Below, one piece after another: positions 29,012 to 38,704 of a stretch of DNA of 64,000 bases. Each line of letters starts with the position of its first letter. The first letter of the stretch is position 1. Made by a program: the position numbers and the translations under genes. This DNA comes from Massilia sp. PAMC28688 (GTDB lineage: Bacteria; Pseudomonadota; Gammaproteobacteria; Burkholderiales; Burkholderiaceae_D): positions 3,100,001 through 3,164,000 of the forward strand of contig NZ_CP080378.1 of the NCBI RefSeq assembly GCF_019443445.1, written 5' to 3'. The notes under the pieces are model-generated. The model had not been told where the DNA came from, did no database searches, and worked only from the letters and a program-made list of their open reading frames with translations.

Positions 29012-30835
29012 ATGAGCACAATCGACGTCAAGGTCCCGAACATTGGTGACTTCAAGGAAGTGGAAGTAATTGAGCTGATGATCAAGGTGGGTGACACCAT
29101 CAAGGTCGACCAGAGCCTGGTCACGGTGGAGTCGGACAAGGCCAGCATGGAAATTCCTTCCACCCACGCAGGCGTGGTCAAGGAGCTGAAAATCAAGGTA
29201 GGCGACAAGGTGGCCGAAGGGTCGATCCTGCTGACTGTGGAAGCGTCGGCCGGCGAGGCCGCCCCTGCCGCTGCACCCGCGTCGCCGGCACCGGCAGCGG
29301 CCACGCCACCATCGGCGCCGACAGAATCGCAGGCGCCTGCGCGTCCGGATGCGGCCCCGGTGGGCGCTGCTGCCGCGCCAGCGCCCCAGATGGCAAAGTA
29401 TGACGGCAAGGTCGATGTTGAATGCGAGATGATGGTGCTGGGAGCAGGTCCCGGCGGCTACTCGGCCGCCTTCCGTTCTGCGGACCTTGGCATGAACACG
29501 GTGCTGGTGGAGCGCTATTCGTCGCTCGGCGGCGTATGCCTGAATGTTGGCTGCATTCCGTCCAAGGCGCTGCTGCACGTGGCGGCCGTCATTGACGAAA
29601 CTGCCGGCATGTCCAAACATGGCGTGACCTTTGCCAAGCCTGAAATCAACCTCGATGAGCTGCGTGCCTACAAGGACAAGGTCATCACCAAGATGACCGG
29701 CGGCCTGGCCGGCATGGCCAAGGCACGCAAGGTCAACGTGGTGCAGGGCGTGGGCCAGTTTGTCAGCGCCAATCACATTGAAGTGACGGGCGAGGACGGC
29801 AGCAAGAAGGTAATCCAGTTCCAGAAAGCGATCATCGCCGCTGGTTCGTCGGTGGTGAAGCTGCCGTTCGTGCCGGAAGATCCGCGCATTGTGGACTCCA
29901 CCGGCGCGCTTGAACTGCGCCAGATCCCCAAGCGCATGCTGGTCATCGGCGGCGGCATTATTGGCCTGGAAATGGCCACCGTGTACTCCACGCTGGGCGC
30001 GCGCATCGACGTGGTCGAAATGATGGATGGCCTGATGCAGGGCGCGGACCGCGACATGGTCAAGGTCTGGCAAAAGTTCAACGAGAAGCGCTTCGACAAC
30101 ATCATGACCAAGACCAAAACGGTCGCGGTGGAAGCGCTGGCCGAAGGCATCAAGGTCTCGTTCGAGGCTGCCGAAGCCGGCGGCCAGGCGCCCGAGCCGC
30201 AGGTCTACGACATGGTGCTGGTGGCGGTTGGCCGCAGCCCGAACGGCAAGAAGATCGCTGCCGACAAGGCTGGCGTGACGGTGTCCGAGCGTGGCTTCAT
30301 CCCCGTTGATGGCCAGATGCGCACCAACGTGCCGCACATCTTCGCCATCGGCGACCTGGTGGGCCAGCCGATGCTGGCGCACAAGGCCGTGCACGAGGCG
30401 CATGTGGCGGCGGAGGCTGCGCACGGCGAGAAGGCATTTTTCGATGCCAAGGTCATTCCATCGGTGGCCTACACCGATCCGGAAGTGGCATGGGTCGGCA
30501 TCACGGAAGATGAAGCCAAAGCGCAGGGCATCAAGCTTGAAAAGGGCCACTTCCCGTGGGCCGCAAGTGGCCGTGCCGTTGCCAACGGCCGCGAAGAAGG
30601 CTTCACCAAGCTGCTGTTCGACGCCGAGACGCACCGCATCGTCGGCGGCGGCATCGTGGGCACCCACGCCGGCGACATGATCGGCGAGATCGCGCTGGCC
30701 ATCGAAATGGGGGCGGACGGTGTCGATATCGGCAAGACGATTCACCCGCACCCGACGCTGGGCGAGTCGATCGGCATGGCCGCCGAAGTGTACAAAGGCG
30801 TGTGCACCGACCTGCCGCCGCCGCGCAAGCGCTAA
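29012..30835 (+). CDS. lpdA: Dihydrolipoyl dehydrogenase (E3) with N-terminal lipoyl domain
   Basis: A 607-residue E3. Residues 1-80 are a lipoyl domain almost identical to that of E2 (lipoyl Lys43), followed by an Ala/Pro-rich linker to ~128. The flavoprotein core starts with the FAD site GAGPGG (144-149), the redox cysteines Cys176 and Cys181 in [13 protein letters not shown], an NAD site GGGIIGLE, and the C-terminal catalytic His in HPHPTLGE. It reoxidises dihydrolipoamide of the complex. Lipoyl-fused E3 enzymes are known from Neisseria and Burkholderiales. Confidence 0.97.
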   Translation: MSTIDVKVPNIGDFKEVEVIELMIKVGDTIKVDQSLVTVESDKASMEIPSTHAGVVKELKIKVGDKVAEGSILLTVEASAGEAAPAAAPASPAPAAATPPSAPTESQAPARPDAAPVGAAAAPAPQMAKYDGKVDVECEMMVLGAGPGGYSAAFRSADLGMNTVLVERYSSLGGVCLNVGCIPSKALLHVAAVIDETAGMSKHGVTFAKPEINLDELRAYKDKVITKMTGGLAGMAKARKVNVVQGVGQFVSANHIEVTGEDGSKKVIQFQKAIIAAGSSVVKLPFVPEDPRIVDSTGALELRQIPKRMLVIGGGIIGLEMATVYSTLGARIDVVEMMDGLMQGADRDMVKVWQKFNEKRFDNIMTKTKTVAVEALAEGIKVSFEAAEAGGQAPEPQVYDMVLVAVGRSPNGKKIAADKAGVTVSERGFIPVDGQMRTNVPHIFAIGDLVGQPMLAHKAVHEAHVAAEAAHGEKAFFDAKVIPSVAYTDPEVAWVGITEDEAKAQGIKLEKGHFPWAASGRAVANGREEGFTKLLFDAETHRIVGGGIVGTHAGDMIGEIALAIEMGADGVDIGKTIHPHPTLGESIGMAAEVYKGVCTDLPPPRKR

Positions 30836-30853
30836 CAGCAGGCATTCTAGAGA

Positions 30854-30887
30854 GCCGCCCCGGCCGCGAGACCGGGGCGGCTTTTTT
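30854..30887 (+). terminator. Intrinsic terminator of the aceEF-lpd operon
   Basis: GCCGCCCCGG (30854-30863) pairs perfectly with CCGGGGCGGC (30872-30881), followed by six T residues. It lies 18 bp after the lpd stop codon. Confidence 0.93.
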
Positions 30888-30956
30888 ACTGCATGTTCTG
30901 GCTACGCCCTGACGGGTGACTTATAATTTGAGCAATCGTACATAATTGGATACTAC

Positions 30957-31349
30957 ATGAATCGCTCAACATTCCTTTCCGCCCTTGCCATTTCCTGTGC
31001 GCTCGCACTGACTGCCTGCGGTGGCGGAGATGACGGCGTCCCGCTCGGTCCCTTCCCTGATATCACCAAGACCGAAGGCGACGAACCCTTTGCGTTGACT
31101 CTGCCCACATCGAAAAGCCCTGGTGTGTTTGTCGTCACGAGCAGCAATCCCGAAGTCGCCACCGTGTCGGCAGATTACAAGGTGACCGTTGTCGGTATCG
31201 GCCAGACCGTCCTCACCGCATCCCAGCCCGAAATCGGCAGCTACAATCCCACGCGCACCACGGCAACGCTCACCGTCAAGGAGCGGGTATGCGTGCTGCC
31301 GGCGGTGAAGCAGGGCCAGAAATGTGTGACACCCCCGGCTGCAACGTGA
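30957..31349 (+). CDS. Lipoprotein with Ig-like (BIG2-type) domain
   Basis: A 130-residue protein. The signal peptide ends in the lipobox LTAC (Cys21), followed by GGGDD, where the Asp residues close to the Cys are compatible with retention signals. Residues ~30-110 look like one bacterial Ig-like group 2 domain (TSSNPEVATVSADYKVTVVGIGQTVLTA), as in adhesins and cell-wall-associated proteins. A two-Cys C-terminal tail follows (CVLPAVKQGQKC). It is monocistronic: a terminator follows at 31378. Function is unknown. Confidence 0.78.
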   Translation: MNRSTFLSALAISCALALTACGGGDDGVPLGPFPDITKTEGDEPFALTLPTSKSPGVFVVTSSNPEVATVSADYKVTVVGIGQTVLTASQPEIGSYNPTRTTATLTVKERVCVLPAVKQGQKCVTPPAAT

Positions 31350-31377
31350 TGCATGCGGGCAGCGGCGCGACCAAATG

Positions 31378-31408
31378 AAAAGGGAAGCTTGCGCTTCCCT
31401 TTTTTCCT
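31378..31408. terminator. Bidirectional intrinsic terminator
   Basis: AAAAGGGAAGC (31378-31388) pairs with GCTTCCCTTTT (31393-31403). It lies between the lipoprotein gene and the convergent small gene at 31468 and has T runs on both strands. Confidence 0.88.
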
Positions 31409-31467
31409 CGTACTTCTTGCACCGTGATCGGTGCATCAGGCAGCTTCGCGGCTGCGTTTTTATTTGA

Positions 31468-31653
31468 TTAGCTGTAACTGGTCCAACGGGTAGGAATTTC
31501 CATTTGACCGTTGCGCGCTGCATCTGCGTAGGCACGCATTTCAGCGACAACGGCTTCGAGTTGCTCACTATTGGGGTTTTGCAGGAACCCCTTCATACGT
31601 TCATTCAATGACGCGTGTTGATCGCGCCATTCATAACGAGCGGACTTGCTCAT
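31468..31653 (-). CDS. Small uncharacterised protein, 61 residues
   Basis: The reading frame begins at the ATG at 31653, preceded by a very strong CAGGAGGT site; an earlier ATG at 31722 lacks one. The 61-residue product is hydrophilic and helical (MSKSARYEWRDQHASLNERM at the start, EAVVAEMRAYADAARNG later) with no membrane segment. The strong ribosome site argues that it is real. I do not recognise the family. It is convergent with the lipoprotein gene and shares its terminator. Confidence 0.7.
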   Translation of the reverse strand: MSKSARYEWRDQHASLNERMKGFLQNPNSEQLEAVVAEMRAYADAARNGQMEIPTRWTSYS

Positions 31654-31730
31654 ATAGACCTCCTGTTGATATGCCCTCAGGTTGACAGATTCAGAACAAA
31701 TATTCCGTGCGTTGGCGCACATTCGTTTTT

Positions 31731-32360
31731 TCAGGGGTGGCGCAGGACGCTCTTGTAGAACAGGTCCAGGCGCTGGTGCAGGTGTCCCAGCACGGTGTCG
31801 CGCGGCTGGCTGGCGGGATCGAAGAGAAAGCGCGAAAACGGATCGCCCAGCACACAGTTGATCAGATAACTGGGCAATAGTTCAATCGCCAGATCTTCGC
31901 GCAACTGGGCGCGCACGTGCGGCTTTTCAAAAAAGCGCGACAGCGCTTCACGCGACTGGCGCGGTCCTGCCTCATAAAACGATTGCGCCAGTTCCGGGTT
32001 GGTGTTCGCTTCCGCAATCACCATGCGCTGCAGGGCCAGCGCCTGCGGCGTGGTGACCATGTCGAGAAAATGTTCGCTGAATTCGCCAATGACCTGCTTG
32101 AGCGGCCGCTCGTCGCTTTCCATCTTTTGCGGCGCGATGAAGCGGTCGCGGTTGGCAATCAGGACAGCCTGGAACAGCCCGGCCTTGCCGCCAAACTTGA
32201 CGTAAATGGTGCGCACGGCCACATGGGCCTGGCGGGCGATCAGCTCCAGGCTGACCTTGCTGTAACCCATGCTCAAAAACAGCTCACCGGCCGTTTCAAT
32301 CAGGTTTTGATTGCGCGCCTCGAGGTCGGCGGCGCGCGGGCGTCCTGCTGCTTTATTCAT
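31731..32360 (-). CDS. TetR family transcriptional regulator of the efflux operon
   Basis: A 209-residue TetR-type regulator. The N-terminal helix-turn-helix reads GELFLSMGYSKVSLELIARQ, then AHVAVRTIYVKFGGKAGLF; the ligand-binding helical domain follows. The start at 32360 fits the family. It is divergent from the HlyD/MFS/NodT genes, 111 bp away, and the perfect 8-bp inverted repeat between them is the likely operator. By family precedent it represses the pump and is released by a toxic ligand, which is not known here. Confidence 0.92.
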   Translation of the reverse strand: MNKAAGRPRAADLEARNQNLIETAGELFLSMGYSKVSLELIARQAHVAVRTIYVKFGGKAGLFQAVLIANRDRFIAPQKMESDERPLKQVIGEFSEHFLDMVTTPQALALQRMVIAEANTNPELAQSFYEAGPRQSREALSRFFEKPHVRAQLREDLAIELLPSYLINCVLGDPFSRFLFDPASQPRDTVLGHLHQRLDLFYKSVLRHP

Positions 32361-32383
32361 GGCCCGCACTGTAGACGAAACTA

Positions 32384-32407
32384 AAATGAAATGCAACCGT
32401 TTCATTT
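32384..32407. promoter_or_regulatory. Probable TetR operator of the efflux operon
   Basis: AAATGAAA (32384-32391) and TTTCATTT (32400-32407) form a perfect 8-bp inverted repeat around an 8-bp spacer, between the tetR gene and the pump operon. Confidence 0.75.
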
Positions 32408-32471
32408 CTTGACTTGCTCTAGAGAATGATTAATAATGCTCTTGTCCCATTTCATTTCCCCCGGAGTCCGT

Positions 32472-33614
32472 ATGTCCCAGCCTCAAACCAAGGTCGAGTT
32501 GACCCAGCTTGCCCCCGTCGCACCAGCTACCGAGCCGGCCACCACGCCGCCGAACTGGCGCGTGCGTGCTGTGCTTGGCCTGATCGTGCTGGGCGCGGCC
32601 GGCTTTGGCGCCAAGATGTGGTATCACAGCACGCATTATGTGGAAACGGAGAATGCCTATATCTCCGGTCATGTCACACCGGTCTCGTCGCGCATTGCCG
32701 GGGTCGTCACCAAGGTCATGGTGGAAGACAACCAGACCGTCAAGGCAGGGCAGGTGATCGCCCAGCTTGACCCGTCCGACCAGGGGGTGCGCGTGGAGCA
32801 GATTGAAGCGCAGATTGCCACCGCCCAGCAGCAGGTGCTGCAGGCCGAGGCGCAGGTGGCCCAGGTCCGCGCCCAGGCGGCAGCAGCGGCGGCCCAGGTG
32901 GCGCAGTCGCAGGCCAACCTGGTACGCGCCAATCAGGATGCCCAGCGTTACAGCCAGCTCTATACATCGACCATGAAAGCGGTATCGAAAGCGGAAGTGG
33001 ACGCCGCCAATGCCGGCCGCGCCGGTGCCAGTGCCGACCTGGCCGCGCGCCGCGGCAATGTGGACGCCGCCCAGGCTCAGATCGTCGCCGCGGGCGCCGC
33101 GCGCGATGTGGTCAAGGCCCAGATCAAGGTGCTGCAGGCGCAGCTCAAGGATGCAAAGCAGCAGCTGGCCTACAACAGCATCCTGGCGCCGGTGGACGGG
33201 CGCCTGGGGCGGCGCAGCGTGGAAGTGGGCGCGCGCGTGCAGCCCGGCCAGCAGCTGGCCGCCATCGTGCAGGATGAAATGTGGGTGACCGCCAATTTCA
33301 AGGAAACCCAGCTTGCCGGCCTCAAACCCGGCCAGGCCGTCAAGGTGGTGATCGACGCCATGCCCAAGCAGCCTTTGACGGGTCGCCTGGACAGCTTCTC
33401 GCCCGCCTCGGGCAATCAGTTTGCGCTGCTGCCGGCAGATAACGCCACCGGCAACTTCACCAAGATCGTCCAGCGCGTGCCGGTCAAGATCGTGCTGCGT
33501 GCAGAAGACCAGAAGGCCCTGCGCGGTCGCCTGGTGCCGGGGATGTCGGCCATGGCCGAAATCGAATTGAACCAGGAAGTCGCGGCTGCGCCAGCGACGG
33601 TCGCCGCCCGCTAA
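32472..33614 (+). CDS. HlyD/EmrA family membrane fusion protein
   Basis: A 380-residue periplasmic adaptor of a tripartite pump. One N-terminal membrane helix (~35-55), then a biotinyl-lipoyl-like half (HVTPVSSRIAGVVTKVMVEDNQTVKAGQVIAQLD), a long Ala/Gln-rich coiled coil (about 90-200) and the second half (VDGRLGRRSVEVGARVQPGQQLAAIV). The ATG at 32472 has CCGGAG upstream. It connects the inner-membrane MFS pump to the outer-membrane channel encoded downstream. Confidence 0.93.
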   Translation: MSQPQTKVELTQLAPVAPATEPATTPPNWRVRAVLGLIVLGAAGFGAKMWYHSTHYVETENAYISGHVTPVSSRIAGVVTKVMVEDNQTVKAGQVIAQLDPSDQGVRVEQIEAQIATAQQQVLQAEAQVAQVRAQAAAAAAQVAQSQANLVRANQDAQRYSQLYTSTMKAVSKAEVDAANAGRAGASADLAARRGNVDAAQAQIVAAGAARDVVKAQIKVLQAQLKDAKQQLAYNSILAPVDGRLGRRSVEVGARVQPGQQLAAIVQDEMWVTANFKETQLAGLKPGQAVKVVIDAMPKQPLTGRLDSFSPASGNQFALLPADNATGNFTKIVQRVPVKIVLRAEDQKALRGRLVPGMSAMAEIELNQEVAAAPATVAAR

Positions 33615-33621
33615 GACTGCC

Positions 33622-35226
33622 ATGTCCAGTTCGACCCCCACACCCCTGCGGGGCGGCTTTGCCGCGCCCGTGATATCCGAAACGGTGGACGCGCGCACCT
33701 GGGTTGCCGTCGCCGCCGGCATGCTCGGCGCGTTCATGGCGATCCTCGATATCCAGATCACCAATTCATCGCTGCGCGACATCCTCGGCACGCTCTCGGC
33801 CACGCAGGAAGAAGGCTCCTGGATTTCGACCGCCTACCTGTGCGCGGAAATCGTCGTCATTCCGCTGACCGCCTTGCTCACGCAGGTGTTCGGCATGCGC
33901 GGCTACATCATCGGCACCACCAGCCTGTTCCTCGTGTTTTCAACCCTGTGCGGGGCCGCCTGGAACCTCGAGAGCATGATCGTATTCCGCGTGCTGCAGG
34001 GCTTTACCGGCGGCGCCTTGATTCCGATGGCACTCACGCTCGTCATGGCCAAGCTGCCGCCCTCAAAGCGCGCGGCCGGCATGGCGATCTTTGGCCTGAC
34101 CGCGACCCTGGCGCCGGCCATGGGACCGACCGTGGGCGGCTTCCTGGCCGAAATCTACGGCTGGCCCACCATTTTCTACATCAACTGGATCCCTGGCCTG
34201 CTGCTTATTTTCGGCATCTGGTGGGGCCTCGATCCCGACAAGCGCCAGCTGCATTTGCTGGCCAAGGCCGACTGGCTGGGCATTGCGCTGATGGCCATGG
34301 GCCTGGGCTGCCTGACCATCATGCTCGAAGAAGGCAACTCCAAGGACTGGTTTGAATCGGACTTTATCCGCCTGTTTGCCGCGCTGTCGCTGATTGGCCT
34401 GGTGGGCTGGGTCTACACCAGCATGAACAGCCGCGACCCGTTCGTGAACCTGCGCCTGTACGGGCAGCGCAACTTCCTGGTGGCCACCGCGCTGTCGGGC
34501 GTGATCGGGATGGGCCTGTATGGCTCGTCGTTCTTGCTGCCGCTGTACCTGGGCCAGATTGCCGGCTACAGCCCGATGCAGATTGGGCAGGTCATCATGT
34601 GGGCCGGCCTGCCGCAGCTGTTCATCATGCCGTTCGCGGCCATCCTGTCGTCGAAGGTGGACAACCGCATCCTGTGCGCCATCGGCCTGACCCTCTTTGG
34701 CATCTCATGCATGATGAATGCGTACATGGATGCCTCCACCGGTTACGACCAGCTTTTCTGGTCTCAGGTCGTGCGCGCCCTGGGCCAGCCTTTCATCATG
34801 CTCACGCTGTCGCAATTCGCCATGCACAAGATCGCAGCGCACGACACGGCGTCGGCATCGAGCCTGTTCAACATGACCCGCAACCTGGGCGGCTCGGTCG
34901 GCATCGCCATGCTGGCCACCACGCTGACCAACCGCGAGCACTTTCATTCGGCGGTCCTGGGCGAGTCGGTGTCGGCCCTGGCCCCGGCCACCCAGCTGCG
35001 CCTGGAGCAGCTCACGCAGGCATTCGTTTCCAGCGGTATTGATCCGGCCACCGCCGCCACCCAGGCACTGGCCATGATCGACCGCATCGTCCGGCGCGAA
35101 GCCTATGTAATGGCTTACAACGATGGCTTTGTGATCATGGCCTGCTTCCTGTTTGCCTGCGTTGGCGCGCTGCTGTTTGCAGACAAAGTCAAAGCACCTT
35201 CCGGCCCCGGCGCCGGCGCTCATTAA
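33622..35226 (+). CDS. DHA2 family MFS multidrug exporter (EmrB/QacA-like)
   Basis: A 534-residue permease with about 14 membrane helices. It carries the DHA2 family marks: DIQITNSSLRDI near the start (the usual D-x-T/Q-V-N motif), GRxxLx-like loop replaced by GMRGYIIGTTSLFL, and motif C in APAMGPTVGGFLAE. It begins 8 bp after the adaptor gene. It should drive proton-coupled export of lipophilic toxic compounds together with the adaptor and outer-membrane proteins. Confidence 0.94.
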   Translation: MSSSTPTPLRGGFAAPVISETVDARTWVAVAAGMLGAFMAILDIQITNSSLRDILGTLSATQEEGSWISTAYLCAEIVVIPLTALLTQVFGMRGYIIGTTSLFLVFSTLCGAAWNLESMIVFRVLQGFTGGALIPMALTLVMAKLPPSKRAAGMAIFGLTATLAPAMGPTVGGFLAEIYGWPTIFYINWIPGLLLIFGIWWGLDPDKRQLHLLAKADWLGIALMAMGLGCLTIMLEEGNSKDWFESDFIRLFAALSLIGLVGWVYTSMNSRDPFVNLRLYGQRNFLVATALSGVIGMGLYGSSFLLPLYLGQIAGYSPMQIGQVIMWAGLPQLFIMPFAAILSSKVDNRILCAIGLTLFGISCMMNAYMDASTGYDQLFWSQVVRALGQPFIMLTLSQFAMHKIAAHDTASASSLFNMTRNLGGSVGIAMLATTLTNREHFHSAVLGESVSALAPATQLRLEQLTQAFVSSGIDPATAATQALAMIDRIVRREAYVMAYNDGFVIMACFLFACVGALLFADKVKAPSGPGAGAH

Positions 35227-35245
35227 TATGTACGGAGAATTGACC

Positions 35246-36676
35246 ATGAAGCCATTGATCTTGTGCGCACTGCTGGCGCTGGCCGGCTGCGCTACTGTCG
35301 GCACCGATTTCAACCCGCCTGCCGCCGGCAGCGCTGCCACTTTCCGCCATGCCGCGGCCACTGACAGTGCGCGCCTGCCGGCCCAGTGGTGGACCGTGTT
35401 CGACGACGCCACCCTCAACGCGCTGCAGCAGCGCGCGCTGCGCGACAACCCGAGCGTGCGTGCCAGCGCCCAGCGCCTGCTGCAGGCCCAGGCGCAGCTG
35501 TCGACACTGCGCGCGGCCCAGGGGCCCACGGTCAACGTGGGCGCGTCGGTGGCCAATTCGCGTTCGTCCCAGCTGACCACCCAAAGCCTGGCGCTGGGCG
35601 GGCGCGAGATCGCGGGCAACAACTATGCCATTGGCGCGTCGCTGTCGTACGAACTCGATCTGTGGGGCCGCGTCAAGCGCGTGGTGGAAGCGGCCGACGC
35701 CCAGGCCATGGTCACCCAGCATGAGCGCGACGGCGTGATCCTGCTGCTCTCGTCGCAGGTCGCCGCCACTTACTGGCAGCTGCGCGGCATGGATGCCGAA
35801 ATGGCGATCCTCAAGCAGGCTTTGGCCGCCCGCGGCGAAGCCCAGCAAGTGGTGGAAGCCCGCTTTGAAGGCGGCTTCACCAATGAACTCGACGTGGTGC
35901 GCGCGCGCGTGGAACGCGCCAATGCAGAAGCAGACCTGCATGAAGTGCAGCGCCAGCGCAATCTGCTGGAAAACAGCCTGGCGGTGCTGGTGGGCGTGGC
36001 CCCGACCGCGCCGCTCATTGCCAGCCTGGATAGCACTACCTTGCCCGAGCCGCCGGCGATCCCGGTTGGCCTGCCGGCCAGCCTGCTGGCGCAGCGTCCC
36101 GACCTGGCAGCGAGCGTGGCCGGCCTGCGCGCGGCTAACGCCAACGTGGCGATGGCCGAAGGCGCGTTCTACCCCTCGCTGTCCCTGACCAGCAATATCG
36201 GCTTCGCCTCCGAGAGCCTGTCGGACATTGCAAGGAGCGGCGCGCGCCAGTTTTCGGTCGGTCCCCTGGCGCTGTCGCTGCCGCTGTTCGACGGCGGCCG
36301 CAACAAGGCCAATCTGGCGCTGTCGAAGGCGCGCTACGCAGAAGCTGTCGCCAACCACGAAGGGCGCCTGCTGACGGCCCTGCGCGAAGTGGAAGATGCG
36401 CTGTCGGACCTGCAGCAGCGCCAGCGCCAGGGCGATGTGCAGGCCCAGTCGCAGCAGGCTGCCGCGCGCGCCGTGCTGGTGGCCGGCGCGCGCTATGAGC
36501 GCGGCCTGTCGACCTATCTCGATGTGACGGACGCCCAGCGCTCATCGCTGGCAGCGGACCGCGCGGCGGCCCAGATCCGCACCCAACGCCTGCTGGCGAC
36601 GGTGGCGGTGGCCCGTTCGCTCGGCGCCGGCTGGACTGCGCAGGCGCCGCTGGCGACCATCGCCAGCGCCAGGTAA
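35246..36676 (+). CDS. NodT-type outer membrane efflux lipoprotein
   Basis: A 476-residue outer-membrane factor of RND/MFS pumps. Signal peptide with lipobox LAGC (Cys14), then two homologous halves of the TolC-like coiled-coil barrel (VGASVANSRSSQLTT in the first, NIGFASESLSDIARSG in the second). The ATG at 35246 follows ACGGAG. It is the third gene of the pump operon, 19 bp after the MFS gene, and closes a complete three-part efflux system. Confidence 0.93.
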   Translation: MKPLILCALLALAGCATVGTDFNPPAAGSAATFRHAAATDSARLPAQWWTVFDDATLNALQQRALRDNPSVRASAQRLLQAQAQLSTLRAAQGPTVNVGASVANSRSSQLTTQSLALGGREIAGNNYAIGASLSYELDLWGRVKRVVEAADAQAMVTQHERDGVILLLSSQVAATYWQLRGMDAEMAILKQALAARGEAQQVVEARFEGGFTNELDVVRARVERANAEADLHEVQRQRNLLENSLAVLVGVAPTAPLIASLDSTTLPEPPAIPVGLPASLLAQRPDLAASVAGLRAANANVAMAEGAFYPSLSLTSNIGFASESLSDIARSGARQFSVGPLALSLPLFDGGRNKANLALSKARYAEAVANHEGRLLTALREVEDALSDLQQRQRQGDVQAQSQQAAARAVLVAGARYERGLSTYLDVTDAQRSSLAADRAAAQIRTQRLLATVAVARSLGAGWTAQAPLATIASAR

Positions 36677-36778
36677 GCCGCGCGCGCGGGCGCTGTAAAA
36701 AGCGGGGAACGGAGCACACCGCAGGGCCCCTGGGAGGATTACAATGAGCATCCATTGCCCATTGACTTTCAAGGACCC

Positions 36779-38512
36779 ATGAAGACGTTCCTCGTTCCCT
36801 TGCTCCTCCTTCTCGGCTGCGGCAGCGTGGCCGCCGCCACGCCCACCGCAGCAGCGCTGAGCGGTCCGCGCGTGGCCACCGCTTCCGAACTGGCAGCCAT
36901 GGCGCAGCGCTACGCGCCGGTGTCGCTGACGGCCGACGTGTCGCACCTGTCGGCCGGTGACCGGGCCGCGATTACAAAGCTGATTGAAGCGGCCAGGATC
37001 ATCGATGTGCTGCAGCTGCGCCAGCGCTGGGCCGGCAACGAGACACTGTGGAATGTGCTCAAGAAGGACAAGTCGGCACTGGGCAAGGCGCGCCTTGACT
37101 ACTTCTGGCTCAACAAGGGGCCGTGGTCCATCCTCGATGGCCACCACTCCTTCATGCCGATCGATTTCAAGGGCATCAAGATCCCGGCCAAGAAGCCCGA
37201 GGGTGCCAATTTTTATCCTGCCGGCGCGACCAAGCCGGCGCTCGAACGCTGGATGAATGCTCTGCCGCCCAAGGACAAGCAGGACGCGCAGTGGTACTTC
37301 ACCACCATCCGCAGCGGAAAAGATGGCAAGTTCAAGACCGTCAAGTACTCGGACGAGTACAGGCCGGAACTGGAAAAACTGGCCAGGCTGCTGCGCGAGG
37401 CGGCCGCCGCCACCGACAACGCGTCGCTGAAAAAATTCCTGACGCTGCGTGCCGATGCCTTCCTGTCCAATGACTACCTGGCGTCCGACTTTGCATGGAT
37501 GGATCTCGATTCGCCGGTGGACGTCACCATCGGCCCGTACGAGACCTACAACGACGAGCTGTTTGGCTATAAGGCCGCGTTCGAGGCGTACGTCAGCATC
37601 CGCGACCAGAAGGAAACGCAAAAGCTCGAATTTTTCAGCAAGCATATGCAGGAACTGGAAGACAATCTGCCGCTGGAGCGCAAGTACCGCAACCCCAAGG
37701 TGGGTGCGCTGGCACCCATGGTGGTGGTGAACCAGGTGTATGGCGCCGGCGACGGCAACATGGGGGTGCAGACCGCCGCCTACAACCTGCCCAACGACGA
37801 GCGCATCATCAGCCAGCGCGGCTCCAAGCGGGTCATGCTCAAGAATGTGCAGGAAGCGAAGTTCAAGTCCACCCTCACGCCCATCGCCAGACTGGTGCTG
37901 CGGCCCGAGGCGCAGGCCGACCTGGATTTCGATTCCTTCTTCACCCACATCCTGGCGCACGAAATCACCCATGGACTCGGTCCCCACATCACGAACAACA
38001 ATGGCAAGGAGTCGACACCGCGCCAGGACCTGAAGGACACCTATTCCACGATCGAGGAAGCCAAGGCCGACATGGCTGGGCTGTGGGCGCTGGCGTACAT
38101 GATGGACAAGGGCCAGCTCAAGGATACGCTGGGGCAGGGGCCGGTGGCCGAGCGCAAGCTGTACAACACTTTCCTGGCGTCGGCCTTTCGCACGCTGCAC
38201 TTTGGCCTGACCGATTCGCACGCACGCGGCATGGCCATCCAGCTCAACTACCTGCTCGACAAGGGCGCCTTCGTGTCCCACGGCGACGGCACCTTTTCCA
38301 CCGACTTCAAGAAGATCAAGCAGGGTGTCATTGACCTTAACCGCGAGTTTCTCACCATTGAAGCGACCGGCGACTACGCCCGTGCCAAGGACATGATGAG
38401 CAGGTACGTGGTCATCCGTCCCGATGTGCAAAAAGCCCTGGACAAGATGAAAGCGGTACCCAACGATATCCGCCCCACCTTCACCACGGCAGCCACCCTG
38501 ACGGCCAAGTAG
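36779..38512 (+). CDS. Exported M49-like (dipeptidyl-peptidase III-type) zinc metallopeptidase
   Basis: A 577-residue protein with a signal peptide ending near VAAA. The zinc motif is HEITH at 394-398 (ILAHEITHGLGPH), and the third ligand is expected in EEAKAD (426-431). DPP III proteins use HExxGH and EECRAE, so this is a divergent relative; several bacterial members are called 'dipeptidyl-peptidase 3 family / Zn-dependent hydrolase'. The start at 36779 follows AAGGA closely. It probably acts in the periplasm on short peptides. Substrate and exact family need a profile search. Confidence 0.78.
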   Translation: MKTFLVPLLLLLGCGSVAAATPTAAALSGPRVATASELAAMAQRYAPVSLTADVSHLSAGDRAAITKLIEAARIIDVLQLRQRWAGNETLWNVLKKDKSALGKARLDYFWLNKGPWSILDGHHSFMPIDFKGIKIPAKKPEGANFYPAGATKPALERWMNALPPKDKQDAQWYFTTIRSGKDGKFKTVKYSDEYRPELEKLARLLREAAAATDNASLKKFLTLRADAFLSNDYLASDFAWMDLDSPVDVTIGPYETYNDELFGYKAAFEAYVSIRDQKETQKLEFFSKHMQELEDNLPLERKYRNPKVGALAPMVVVNQVYGAGDGNMGVQTAAYNLPNDERIISQRGSKRVMLKNVQEAKFKSTLTPIARLVLRPEAQADLDFDSFFTHILAHEITHGLGPHITNNNGKESTPRQDLKDTYSTIEEAKADMAGLWALAYMMDKGQLKDTLGQGPVAERKLYNTFLASAFRTLHFGLTDSHARGMAIQLNYLLDKGAFVSHGDGTFSTDFKKIKQGVIDLNREFLTIEATGDYARAKDMMSRYVVIRPDVQKALDKMKAVPNDIRPTFTTAATLTAK

Positions 38513-38560
38513 GGCGGCCGGCTTGGCAAAAAGCCAAGGCCTGGCCCCGCAAGCAGTACC

Positions 38561-38588
38561 AAAAAACCACGGTTCACCGTGGTTTTTT
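38561..38588 (+). terminator. Intrinsic terminator after the metallopeptidase gene
   Basis: AAAAAACCACGG (38561-38572) pairs with CCGTGGTTTTTT (38577-38588), four-base loop. A smaller hairpin CTTGGC/GCCAAG precedes it. Confidence 0.88.
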
Positions 38589-38704
38589 TATTCTTCGACA
38601 TCATCTGCCTAAAACGTTCAGCCTCAAATAGTTGATGCACGGCAAATCTCGCCAAAGCTGTGCTAAAGTTTCCGTTCGGAACTTAAAACTACTTCAAGGC
38701 ATGC

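Noticed and set aside
28994..30751. Minus-strand open frame of 585 residues opposite lpd
   Set aside because: Shadow of lpd; rich in His/Arg as usual for antisense of GC-rich genes.
36542..38431. Minus-strand open frame opposite the M49-like gene
   Set aside because: Shadow; the plus-strand protein has a signal peptide and zinc motif.
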